DNA of 64,000 nt, taken from positions 62,001 through 126,000 of the forward strand of contig CAJTMR010000002.1 of the NCBI GenBank assembly GCA_910577325.1. Reading direction: 5' to 3'. The notes under the pieces are model-generated. The model saw only the letters and a program-made list of their open reading frames with translations, searched no databases and had not been told where the DNA came from. Positions 8,387 to 16,207 of the stretch are shown piece after piece (within the stretch, counting starts at the first letter, position 1; each line of letters begins with the position of its first letter). A program made the position numbers and the translations under genes. The stretch is from an uncultured Parabacteroides sp. (GTDB lineage Bacteria > Bacteroidota > Bacteroidia > Bacteroidales > Tannerellaceae).

Positions 8387-11300
8387 TTAAAATGTTACGT
8401 TAATACCAAATGAATAAGCACGGGTAAACGGATAAACACGTCCGCCGCTATCGGTAGCCAGTGAACCGTCGTTTTTACGGCTTCCCACTACGTCCGGGTC
8501 CAGATATTTATACAAGCCGGTTGCTTCCCACAGGTTTTGTCCGCTGGCATACACTTTCAACTGTTGCAGGCCGATACGGTTGGTCCACTCTTTCGGGATC
8601 GTGTAGCTCAATGTAACGTCTTTCAGACGGATGAACGCACCGTTCTGGATATATTTGCTTTGAGCCTGCTTGCTTCTGCCGCTGAATGTCGGGACAGGAT
8701 AGTAGGCGTTCGGATTGCTTTCCGACCAAGAGTTGTCGACGTGGTAATCGTTGATACAAGAACCCCATACGCCGTTATATCCCCAGAAGACCGGGCTGTC
8801 CAACCAGATGTCGCGTTTCATGGTTCCCTGGAATAACAGGCGCAAGTCGAAGCCTTTCCAGGAACCGCTCAGGTTCATGTTGAAGTTGTAGCGCGGAGTG
8901 CTGTTACCGAGAATCTTGCGGTCGCCAGAGTCGCCTACGCGGTTATTGCCGATGTTGATCTTTCCGTCTCCGTTCAGGTCGGCATATTTGATGTCGCCCG
9001 GCAACCATGTGTTGGATATGAATGACTGGCGGTCACCCATTTCTTCGGCTTCCGCCTTGTCCTGGATGAATCCTTCTGTCACATATCCCCAGATTTCGCC
9101 GATTTTCTTTCCTTCGTAATGTGTTTCGTCCAAACTTTTTGTCGGGTTGTCGTACCGTGTGATTTCAGAAGTGTTGTCAGACAAGCCGATACCTATGGAG
9201 TATTTCAGCGGGCTTCCGGCCACATCGTTGATCTGGTCGTTCCAAGTGATGGAAAGTTCCATACCTTTCGTGCGCATGTCTGCTAAGTTCTCTTTCCCGC
9301 CGGAAGTTCCCAATACGGCTGGGTAAGTGCGGTTAACCACCATGTCCTTGGTATCGCGGATATAATAATCGAACGATCCTGTCAGACGTCCGTTCAACAT
9401 GGTCCAGTCCAAGCCGACGTTGGTCGTGTAGACTTTTTCCCATGTGATGTTTGTGCTTGCCAAGGTCGGAGCCGACAATCCGCCGGCAATCTGCCCGTTG
9501 ATCAGATAACTCAGCGTTTTACTGCTCAGGTAGCTGAGATATTGGAAGTTTCCATCTGTTACCTGGTTACCCAGACCACCATAGGAAACTCTTAGTTTCA
9601 AGTTGTCGAAGACGTTGCGTGCCGGTTCGAAGAATGATTCTTCAGAGATACGCCAACCGGCAGATACGGACGGGAAGAATCCCCAACGGTCGCCGTCGGC
9701 ATATTTGGAAGAACCGTCGTAACGTCCGTTTACTTCGATCAAGTAACGCTGCATGTAGTCGTAGTTCAAACGGAAGAATGCGCCTTGTACGGCCCAAATC
9801 GTGCCCTCATATACCGGTAAACGGTGCGTGTTGGCCAAGTCAATGATCGGTTTGTCGTTGTTGAACAGGTTTTGTGTCGTTACCGACAATTTGTCCGTCT
9901 TTTTGCTTTCTTGGTTGTAGCCGGCCATGACACCGAAGTTATGGACGTCGTTGAACGTCTTTTTATAATCGGCATAGATGTTGAAAGCCTGATAAGTTGT
10001 TTGGAAACGGGCTTCCTGCAACGAGTTGGTATTACCTGCTACGGCACTCTGTTTTCCATCCGGTCCGGTCTGGTAGATGGTTTTCACGTTGTTCGTCTGG
10101 TTCTCGTAGTACTTGTTACCCGTGTAGTCGCCTTTGATGGAAAGACCGGCAAGCGGAGTTAACGTGAAAGCGGCTGTGTACCAAAAGTCGTCGGAAGTCA
10201 TTTTGTCGCGTCCGGCAACCGCCATACGGGCAGGCATGTTGTAGTTGAAGTTCGATCCACCGATACCGGCGAAGTCACCGTTTGCCGTATACATCGGAAG
10301 GAAAGGGAACGTACGGTAGATTTCGTAGTGCGGAGACGAACCCATGAACGAGTAAGTGTCCGGTGTGTCGGACGTGTTGCGGTTGTACTTCGTGCGGAAT
10401 GTCATTTCGAGCCATTTCGTAATCTGCGTCGAATAGTTGAATGTCATGTTGATACGGCTGTAGTCATCCGTTCCGTAGCGGAAAAGCCCGTCTTGTCCTT
10501 TGTAGCCGAGCGAACCGTAATAGGTGCTTTTGGCCGATCCGCCGCTGATGCTGGCATTGTGTTGCTGCATGAAAGAGGGCTTATACATTTCGTGGAAAAA
10601 GTCCGTATTGCCGGCGTATGCCCATTCGCCCTTGGCTGTACAGTCTCCTGTCATGTCGACGAAAGAAGAAGGACCTGTTCCGGCGATATAAGCGTCGATA
10701 GCATCGACTAATGTCTGGGAGAAGTAACCGCTTCCGGATGTGTTGGCATTAGCTTGGTTAATGGCACGTATCCATTTTGCCGAAGAAATACCTTCCGGTA
10801 GGCGTGATGCGATAGACCAAGAGAAGTTATTGTTGTAGTTCACTTGGACTTTCTGTTCTTTCTTACCTTTCTTCGTGGTAATCAAGACGACACCGAAAGC
10901 TGCGCGTGCACCGTAGATGGAAGCCGAAGCCGCATCTTTCAATACGGATACGCTTTCGATGTCTTGCGGGTTCAGTAAGGATAGGTCTTCCGTTTCCACT
11001 CCGTCGACCAGCAAGAGGGCGGAACCGCCGTTGAGTGACGTCGCACCACGGATGTTGAAAGTCGTGCTTGCCGTCGGGTCACCACTGGCAAAGTCGATGT
11101 TCAAGTTCGGCACGACACCTTGCAGACCTTGTGCGATGTTTCCGATCGGACGGTCTTCGAGGATGTCACCATCAGCAACACCAACGGCACCAGTCAGGTT
11201 TACTTTCTTTTGTGTACCATAACCGACGACTACGACTTCTTCCAGTTTCTGGGTGTCTTCGGCTAATTTGATTTGCAACACAGGTTGTCCGGTGTATTTG

Positions 11301-11596
11301 ATTTCCTGTGTGGTGTAACCAATGTAGGAAATCACGATGATGTCTCCGTTTTTAACACCTTCCAAAGTGAAATTACCGTCCATGTCGGTAATATTGCCAT
11401 TGGTGGTTCCTTTTACTACGACGGAAGCCCCGGGAACTGGTCCTAAATCGTCTTCCACGGTACCGGTAACTTTCCCGTTTTGTTGGGAAATGTTCATGTT
11501 CTGCTTGGCGGGCATTGTTTCAGCAAATACATTTGCTGAGAAACAAGTAGCCCCGGCGAGCAGAATCAGGCTGATAGGTTTGAATTTTTTCAACAT
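8387..11596 (-). CDS. SusC/RagA family TonB-dependent receptor
   Basis: 1069-aa outer-membrane transporter. In order: signal peptide (ends near ANVFAE), carboxypeptidase-regulatory-like beta domain (residues about 40-120, GTVEDDLGPVPGASVVVKG), the SusC signature KLEEVVVVGYGTQKKVNLTGAV, plug domain with LLLVDGVE and VLKDAASASIYGARAAFGVVLITT, then the 22-stranded barrel ending in the aromatic-terminated strand SFGINVTF. It imports the ligand bound by the SusD partner with energy from TonB. No N-terminal STN domain is seen, so signalling to an anti-sigma factor is not expected. A promoter is suggested at 11763-11770. Confidence 0.97.
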   Translation of the reverse strand: MLKKFKPISLILLAGATCFSANVFAETMPAKQNMNISQQNGKVTGTVEDDLGPVPGASVVVKGTTNGNITDMDGNFTLEGVKNGDIIVISYIGYTTQEIKYTGQPVLQIKLAEDTQKLEEVVVVGYGTQKKVNLTGAVGVADGDILEDRPIGNIAQGLQGVVPNLNIDFASGDPTASTTFNIRGATSLNGGSALLLVDGVETEDLSLLNPQDIESVSVLKDAASASIYGARAAFGVVLITTKKGKKEQKVQVNYNNNFSWSIASRLPEGISSAKWIRAINQANANTSGSGYFSQTLVDAIDAYIAGTGPSSFVDMTGDCTAKGEWAYAGNTDFFHEMYKPSFMQQHNASISGGSAKSTYYGSLGYKGQDGLFRYGTDDYSRINMTFNYSTQITKWLEMTFRTKYNRNTSDTPDTYSFMGSSPHYEIYRTFPFLPMYTANGDFAGIGGSNFNYNMPARMAVAGRDKMTSDDFWYTAAFTLTPLAGLSIKGDYTGNKYYENQTNNVKTIYQTGPDGKQSAVAGNTNSLQEARFQTTYQAFNIYADYKKTFNDVHNFGVMAGYNQESKKTDKLSVTTQNLFNNDKPIIDLANTHRLPVYEGTIWAVQGAFFRLNYDYMQRYLIEVNGRYDGSSKYADGDRWGFFPSVSAGWRISEESFFEPARNVFDNLKLRVSYGGLGNQVTDGNFQYLSYLSSKTLSYLINGQIAGGLSAPTLASTNITWEKVYTTNVGLDWTMLNGRLTGSFDYYIRDTKDMVVNRTYPAVLGTSGGKENLADMRTKGMELSITWNDQINDVAGSPLKYSIGIGLSDNTSEITRYDNPTKSLDETHYEGKKIGEIWGYVTEGFIQDKAEAEEMGDRQSFISNTWLPGDIKYADLNGDGKINIGNNRVGDSGDRKILGNSTPRYNFNMNLSGSWKGFDLRLLFQGTMKRDIWLDSPVFWGYNGVWGSCINDYHVDNSWSESNPNAYYPVPTFSGRSKQAQSKYIQNGAFIRLKDVTLSYTIPKEWTNRIGLQQLKVYASGQNLWEATGLYKYLDPDVVGSRKNDGSLATDSGGRVYPFTRAYSFGINVTF

Positions 11597-11724
11597 AATT
11601 TGTGTTTATATTTATAATTGAAAGAATGTTCTTCCTTATACGATGGGCTGATTGTCCTCGTTCGGCATTCAAACATGAAATGTGAAAGTTCTTTAGCGTT
11701 TGTGTCTTTTCGTTATTTTAAATT

Positions 11725-12352
11725 TAGTTCGTTAAGAACTATGGCACATTTCTTATCGGTGCCAAAGATATGAAAAAAAATCATTTCAAGATTGTAATTG
11801 TGAAAAATATTTCTAAAAATATCTAATTGTAAAATATTAATTGAACACAGCTTCAAAAATAAGTTTTATAAGCCTGATACTTCCAACTTTTATATAGGGC
11901 AGGTCAGGGCAACCGCACCAAAATCATAAAGCGTCCATCTGTGTTCGCCGCTGATGCGGACTAATTGCATAAATGTTTTTGCAAAAACAACTATCATACT
12001 ATCATATTCGTCTGTATATCGGTTTAAACCAATATGTTATGGCATGATAGTTGCCGTTTTGAACTATCATTCATCTATCAGAGCCGCTTGAGACCCGGGT
12101 GTACCCATCATGGAGACCCGAGTACGGGAGAGGTGCAGACCCGGGTCTGGGCGAGACCTTTCCGAGGATGCGGGGTTATTCATCCGCCATGTTGGAGGCA
12201 CTTTTATGCAGATAACCTGTGCGGATAGTAAGAATGGTTTGTATGGGCAATGTTCTCTGATACAGGTAAAGAAAAATGAGTGACTTGACTTTTGGAACTT
12301 ATGGGTTATGCAAATTAATGTTAATGAATATTTCCATAGTTCTTAACGAACT
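11725..12352. repeat. Perfect 20-bp inverted repeat pair bounding about 630 bp
   Basis: TAGTTCGTTAAGAACTATGG at 11725-11744 is the exact reverse complement of 12333-12352. Each copy holds an internal dyad AGTTC-n5-GAACT, so each alone could bind a dimeric regulator. No target-site duplication is seen outside the pair. Confidence 0.8.
11763..11770 (-). promoter_or_regulatory. Probable -7 box of the susCD operon
   Basis: CAAAGATA on the plus strand reads TATCTTTG on the coding strand, matching TAnnTTTG. Transcription would begin near 11756, giving a leader of about 160 nt which includes the dyad at 11725-11744 close to its 5' end. Confidence 0.5.
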
Positions 12353-12450
12353 ACAGTGATGTTAACCATGTGAACGCAAAAACAAACAGGGAACCTTGGG
12401 TTACATTTCCTTTGCCACCTGTACCTTACGCACGAAAGAAGTTGCTATAC

Positions 12451-12490
12451 AAAAAAAGAGGATGTCTCATCATGAGGCATCCTCTTTTTC
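12451..12490. terminator. Bidirectional intrinsic terminator
   Basis: A-run, AGAGGATG(T/C)CTCATCATGAG-type stem and T-run: GAGGATGTCTCAT pairs with ATGAGGCATCCTC with one G-T pair. It ends the minus-strand bamD-rpoZ-DUF4293 transcript. Confidence 0.85.
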
Positions 12491-12507
12491 TATATGCTCC
12501 AAAATCA

Positions 12508-12969
12508 TTATCTCAAGCGATCCAGAGAACGCACCAATGCTTCGTCTGCCCCGATATTACGTATAGCCAGATAATCCAGGATCAGGCTAAGCAGCGGGAA
12601 TGAAAAAGCGATCTTCAAACTCAATGAAAAAATTTCCTTCTGATTCCCCAAGTCCCAGTAAAAGAATGCAAAGAGGCCATAGAAACCAAGCATTAGAATT
12701 GCATTAAATACGCAAAGGCGTATTTGAAGGATTCTTTTCTTGAACAGGAAAATAGTCAAAAACGCCAGGAGAGAAATTACGATTGCCAAAGCAAACAATC
12801 CCCATGTGGGATAAATAAGCTCCGGCTGAACTGCCATCGTACTGATACCGGTCGCATCAAAAGTGAACAACTGATCGCCCGATTGCAACACTGCAAGCGG
12901 TAAAAACAAAATGGCAATCGTTAATGCCGCTATAATAAGCAAGTAAACAGTTTGTATTCTCTGTAACAT
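12508..12969 (-). CDS. DUF4293-like four-helix membrane protein
   Basis: 153-aa inner-membrane protein with four hydrophobic segments: VYLLIIAALTIAILFLPL, LFALAIVISLLAFLTIFL, LCVFNAILMLGFYGLFAF and a C-terminal AFSFPLLSLILDYLAI. It begins MLQRIQTVYLL and ends with the conserved-looking ADEALVRSLDRLR, the pattern of Bacteroidetes DUF4293 proteins, which are usually encoded next to rpoZ as here. I chose ATG at 12969; an upstream in-frame ATG at 13008 would add 13 residues translated from a palindromic repeat and is less likely. Function unknown. Confidence 0.85.
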   Translation of the reverse strand: MLQRIQTVYLLIIAALTIAILFLPLAVLQSGDQLFTFDATGISTMAVQPELIYPTWGLFALAIVISLLAFLTIFLFKKRILQIRLCVFNAILMLGFYGLFAFFYWDLGNQKEIFSLSLKIAFSFPLLSLILDYLAIRNIGADEALVRSLDRLR

Positions 12970-12985
12970 GATAATTGAAAATAAA

Positions 12986-13046
12986 AAATTGAAAATTGAA
13001 AAATCCAAGATGAATAGGTCACCCGATAATTTTCAATTTTCAATTT
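12986..13046. repeat. 17-bp inverted repeat inside an operon
   Basis: AAATTGAAAATTGAAAA at 12986-13002 is the exact reverse complement of 13030-13046, with a 27-nt loop. It fills the gap between rpoZ and the DUF4293 gene and resembles, in its AATTGA units, the repeat found in frame in the AddB-like gene. Confidence 0.75.
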
Positions 13047-13054
13047 CCGACTTA

Positions 13055-13387
13055 TTATAGGTTATTTTTTTCTTTCGCAGGGTTTTTATAATACACTTTA
13101 CGATCCTCATACTCCTTAGCTGCGATCAAAGTCGGTTTCGGGAGCTTTTCATAGTAACGTGAAATCTCGATCTGTTCTCTGTTTTCGAAAACTTCTTCCA
13201 GATTATCATTATAGGAAGCGAATTCCTGAAGTTTTTTTTCCAGATCCTGTTTCATCTCAACAGAAATCTGATTAGCACGTTTACCAATGATTGCAACAGT
13301 CTCATACACATTGCCCGTGTCTCCTGACAGTTTCATCATATCGCGGGTAACTGTATTCGACGGAGCGTTAGTCTTTCTGTAATCCAT
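13055..13387 (-). CDS. rpoZ: RNA polymerase omega subunit, Bacteroidetes type
   Basis: 110-aa omega-like subunit that helps assemble RNA polymerase around beta-prime. The Bacteroidetes form is longer than E. coli omega. MDYRKTNAPSNTVTRDM at the start, GNVYETVAIIGKRANQIS in the middle (the omega core that contacts beta-prime) and the basic C-terminal tail EDRKVYYKNPAKEK are visible. It lies 26 nt after bamD and before the DUF4293 gene, the usual order in Bacteroidales. Confidence 0.9.
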   Translation of the reverse strand: MDYRKTNAPSNTVTRDMMKLSGDTGNVYETVAIIGKRANQISVEMKQDLEKKLQEFASYNDNLEEVFENREQIEISRYYEKLPKPTLIAAKEYEDRKVYYKNPAKEKNNL

Positions 13388-13413
13388 ACTTACTTTATTG
13401 ATTAGTTGTTTCG

Positions 13414-14223
13414 TTAATACGTATCTGTTATTCGCTTGCTGGCATAGTCGTAAAATTTCTGGACCTGTTTTACATACTTGCCTTCAGGGTATTCGTTCAT
13501 GTAGTTGTAATATTCATCCACAACTTCACGATAACGTCCCTGCAACTTTTCTTCCACACTCACTATCGCCAGTTCGTATTTGGCACGAATGGTATAGAAC
13601 ATGAACTCTTCCCTGTACTTCGAATACGGATAGTTCTTAAGTGCGTTTTGCGCGGTAATCACACATGAGAGATAGTTGTTTCCCATATAAGTACCCAGAT
13701 TGAAATACAATCGAACTGCCAGCAGCTCCTTATAGGCAAGCTTTTCCTGCAATTCGAACATGATGTTCTGGGCTTCTTTAGCTCGTTCACTTTGCGGATA
13801 GTATTCCAAATACAATTGCAACTGATTGATGGCTTCATACGTTTGTGCCTGGTCCAAGCGAGGGTCCGGTGAGTCCAAATACAATCCGTAACCCGAATAA
13901 TAACGGGCTAACTCGGTGTACTCGCCTTTCGGATAAGTCGTATAATAAGTATTAAAGTATTGCGAAGCAGTCTGATAGTCTTTTTGGCCGTAATAGCTTT
14001 GCGCCAACAGGTACAAAGATTCCTCAGCCTGAGCGGAACCTTTGAATATAGGCACCAATTCATCCAGCAAAGTGGCAGACTTCGAATATTGTTTTGCATT
14101 GAAATATTTCTTTGCATACGAATATTTCAACTCGTAATCTGTACTTTTCAGTATCTTATTATACTCCCCACAAGAAGATAACAGAACCGTAATCATCATC
14201 AATAAAAATGCAACCTTTTTCAT
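13414..14223 (-). CDS. bamD: Outer membrane assembly lipoprotein BamD
   Basis: 269-aa lipoprotein of the BAM complex, which folds beta-barrel proteins into the outer membrane. The signal ends in a lipobox with Cys18 (VLLSSCGEYNKILKS), followed by about five tetratricopeptide-like repeats (YSYAKKYFNAKQYSKSATLLDELV, AQSYYGQKDYQTASQYFNTY and others). Length and order of repeats match BamD/YfiO. First gene of a bamD-rpoZ-DUF4293 transcript with a promoter at 14242-14249. Confidence 0.93.
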   Translation of the reverse strand: MKKVAFLLMMITVLLSSCGEYNKILKSTDYELKYSYAKKYFNAKQYSKSATLLDELVPIFKGSAQAEESLYLLAQSYYGQKDYQTASQYFNTYYTTYPKGEYTELARYYSGYGLYLDSPDPRLDQAQTYEAINQLQLYLEYYPQSERAKEAQNIMFELQEKLAYKELLAVRLYFNLGTYMGNNYLSCVITAQNALKNYPYSKYREEFMFYTIRAKYELAIVSVEEKLQGRYREVVDEYYNYMNEYPEGKYVKQVQKFYDYASKRITDTY

Positions 14224-14241
14224 TCACATACTTTTAGCGCG

Positions 14242-14249
14242 CAAAGTTA
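14242..14249 (-). promoter_or_regulatory. -7 box for bamD-rpoZ operon
   Basis: CAAAGTTA on the plus strand reads TAACTTTG, matching TAnnTTTG, about 20 nt before the bamD start. This puts the bamD group on a transcript separate from paaK and the ACT gene upstream. Confidence 0.5.
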
Positions 14250-14289
14250 AAGTTTTCCTACAAATAAACGAAGCGCTTAACGTTAATAT

Positions 14290-14715
14290 TTACAACTTAT
14301 ACAAGTCACTGGCCGCAATAAGTTCCAGTTTATTGGCTCTCAGAACTTCTGCGCACTTCTCCACATTATCGGGACGAATGATCACATTCGCAGCTTCGCC
14401 TTGAGAAAAGGCATACATATATTCAATAAATATTCCGGCCGAAGTGATAATGTCCATCGCTTTAGCCAATGCTCCCGGTTGATTAGGGCAATGGAGGCAA
14501 ACGACATCGGCCACGCTCACGGCGTACAAACGCTCGCGCAAAACCTTGATGGCAGTATCCGTATCCGAGACAATCAGACGCAAGATGCCGAAGTCTGAAT
14601 TTTCAGCAACTGTAAAAGCGGACATGTTTACGCCGGCTTCGCCTAATATTTTTGCAACTTCCGTAAAACGGCCTTTCTTATTCTCCAGAAAGATTGATAA
14701 TTGTTTGATTAACAT
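14290..14715 (-). CDS. Tandem ACT-domain protein
   Basis: 141-aa protein made of two ACT domains, small ligand-binding modules that usually sense amino acids. The first begins MLIKQLSIFLENKKGRFTEVAKIL and GVNMSAFTVAENSDFGILRLIVSD; the second begins near VVCLHCPNQPGALAKAMDIITSAG. In Bacteroidales such proteins are commonly encoded after a phenylacetate-CoA ligase, as here (45 nt after paaK), which suggests a role linked to aromatic amino acid or arylacetate metabolism, possibly as a sensor. No catalytic domain is present. Confidence 0.88.
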   Translation of the reverse strand: MLIKQLSIFLENKKGRFTEVAKILGEAGVNMSAFTVAENSDFGILRLIVSDTDTAIKVLRERLYAVSVADVVCLHCPNQPGALAKAMDIITSAGIFIEYMYAFSQGEAANVIIRPDNVEKCAEVLRANKLELIAASDLYKL

Positions 14716-14760
14716 AGCACTTTTAAATTAAGAATTAATAATTTGGAACTTAGAGCCTGT

Positions 14761-16062
14761 TTATTCGAGCTTACGATTATCGATCACATGTTTGGCTTTT
14801 CCCATGCTTCGCTCGATGCTGCGCGGCTCGACAATCTTTATATCCGGTTGCAAACCTATTACGCTCTGCATGCGGTTTGCTATTTTCTTCTTCAAGGCGA
14901 TCATCTTGTTCATTTCGTCCGAATAAAATTCTTGGCGCACTTCTACTTGAATCTGGAACGTGTCCGTATTGTTCACGCGATCGACCACGATCAGGTAATG
15001 CGGTTCGAATTCCGGCAATTCGAGAATCACCGATTCTACCTGTGAGGGGAATACGTTCACGCCCCGGATAATCAACATGTCGTCACTACGTCCGAGAATA
15101 CGTCCCATACGCACTGCCGTGCGTCCGCAGTCACATTTGTCATATATCAAATGCGTCAGGTCACGTGTACGGTAGCGGATCATCGGCATTCCTTCTTTTG
15201 TCAATGTCGTGAAAACCAGCTCTCCGTGCTGTCCTGGCTCTACCGGTTTCAAAGTAACCGGATCTACAATTTCGGGAAAGAAATGATCTTCCCATAGATG
15301 TGTGCCGTTCTGGCATTCGCATTCGCCTCCGACTCCCGGGCCGCAAATTTCCGTCAGCCCATAGATATCATAAGCCTTAATATTTAATTTGCATTCCAAC
15401 TCTTTACGCATGTTTTCCGTCCAAGGCTCAGCGCCGAAAACACCGATACGCAGTTTGAATTCTTCCAAAGGAATGCCGGATGAATGAATCGTTTCTGCCA
15501 GATACAACGCGTAAGAAGGCGTACATGCCAAACCCTTAGCTCCGAAATCGTGCATTAACTGAATCTGCTTTTGCGTATTACCACTACTCATCGGGATCAC
15601 CGTGCCGCCGATATTCTCTACTCCGGCATGTGCTCCCAGACCTCCGGTAAATAGGCCATAACCATACGATACCTGTACGGAATCATTCTTTGTCAAACCG
15701 TAAGCAGTCAAACACCGCGCCACCACTTCAGCCCAGATAGAGAGGTCTTTACGGGTATAACCGACAACAATGGGTTTTCCAGTCGTTCCGGAAGATGCAT
15801 GCAGCCGAACAATTTCAGACATGGGTACGGCCATCAGCCCGAAAGGATAATTATCCCGCAAGTCCTGCTTGACAGTAAACGGGAGTTTCACTATATCGTC
15901 AATAGAATGGATGTCTTCCGGCGTAATCCCCATTTCCTGCATCTTCTTGCGGTAGAAAGGAGAATTATGATAAGTGTGTTCGACAATCCGCCGCAAACGG
16001 ATACTTTGCAATTTCCGCATTTCTTCGCGGCTCATACATTCAATTGTTTCGTTCCAAATCAT
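14761..16062 (-). CDS. paaK: Phenylacetate-CoA ligase
   Basis: 433-aa adenylate-forming enzyme that activates phenylacetate or a related arylacetate to its CoA thioester with ATP. Motifs of the ANL superfamily are clear: LHASSGTTGKPIVVGYT (ATP-phosphate loop), YDIYGLTEICGPG, and the hinge MIRYRTRDLT followed by GRILGRSDDMLIIRGVNVFP. The length is typical of PaaK. In anaerobic Bacteroidales it is thought to act with indolepyruvate-type oxidoreductases in aromatic amino acid turnover; those genes are not in the window. First gene of a paaK-ACT pair on the minus strand. Confidence 0.93.
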   Translation of the reverse strand: MIWNETIECMSREEMRKLQSIRLRRIVEHTYHNSPFYRKKMQEMGITPEDIHSIDDIVKLPFTVKQDLRDNYPFGLMAVPMSEIVRLHASSGTTGKPIVVGYTRKDLSIWAEVVARCLTAYGLTKNDSVQVSYGYGLFTGGLGAHAGVENIGGTVIPMSSGNTQKQIQLMHDFGAKGLACTPSYALYLAETIHSSGIPLEEFKLRIGVFGAEPWTENMRKELECKLNIKAYDIYGLTEICGPGVGGECECQNGTHLWEDHFFPEIVDPVTLKPVEPGQHGELVFTTLTKEGMPMIRYRTRDLTHLIYDKCDCGRTAVRMGRILGRSDDMLIIRGVNVFPSQVESVILELPEFEPHYLIVVDRVNNTDTFQIQVEVRQEFYSDEMNKMIALKKKIANRMQSVIGLQPDIKIVEPRSIERSMGKAKHVIDNRKLE

Positions 16063-16207
16063 GGTATCAGTTCGTTGTTTTTTATGTTAGTAGTCCAAAT
16101 GGATTGCAAAGTAATAACTTTTTTTACAAGAAACCTTCTTTTTGGTTCTTCTTTTACACATTGTATGTTTCTTAGAGCCTGTTGTCCCATATACGGCAAT
16201 CACATAA

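Larger units (their letters stand above)
11597..12450. other. Gene-free stretch upstream of susC
   Basis: About 850 bp with no convincing gene. It contains the putative susC promoter, a pair of 20-bp inverted repeats at 11725 and 12333, scattered ACTATCAT units around 11990-12075 (partly inverted as ATGATAGT), and an abrupt GC-rich patch at about 12085-12150 with repeated GAGACCCG and GACCCGGGT units. The two short open frames here (12034-12228, 12370-12603) have no coding features. Confidence 0.6.

Noticed and set aside
12034..12603. Two short open frames in the gene-free stretch before the DUF4293 terminator
   Set aside because: They cross repeats or the terminator and show no ribosome site or recognisable protein features.
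14749..16183. 13-bp direct repeat CTTAGAGCCTGTT at 14749 and 16171 flanking paaK
   Set aside because: No transposase or terminal inverted repeat is associated and paaK is a normal chromosomal gene; probably a dispersed short motif.
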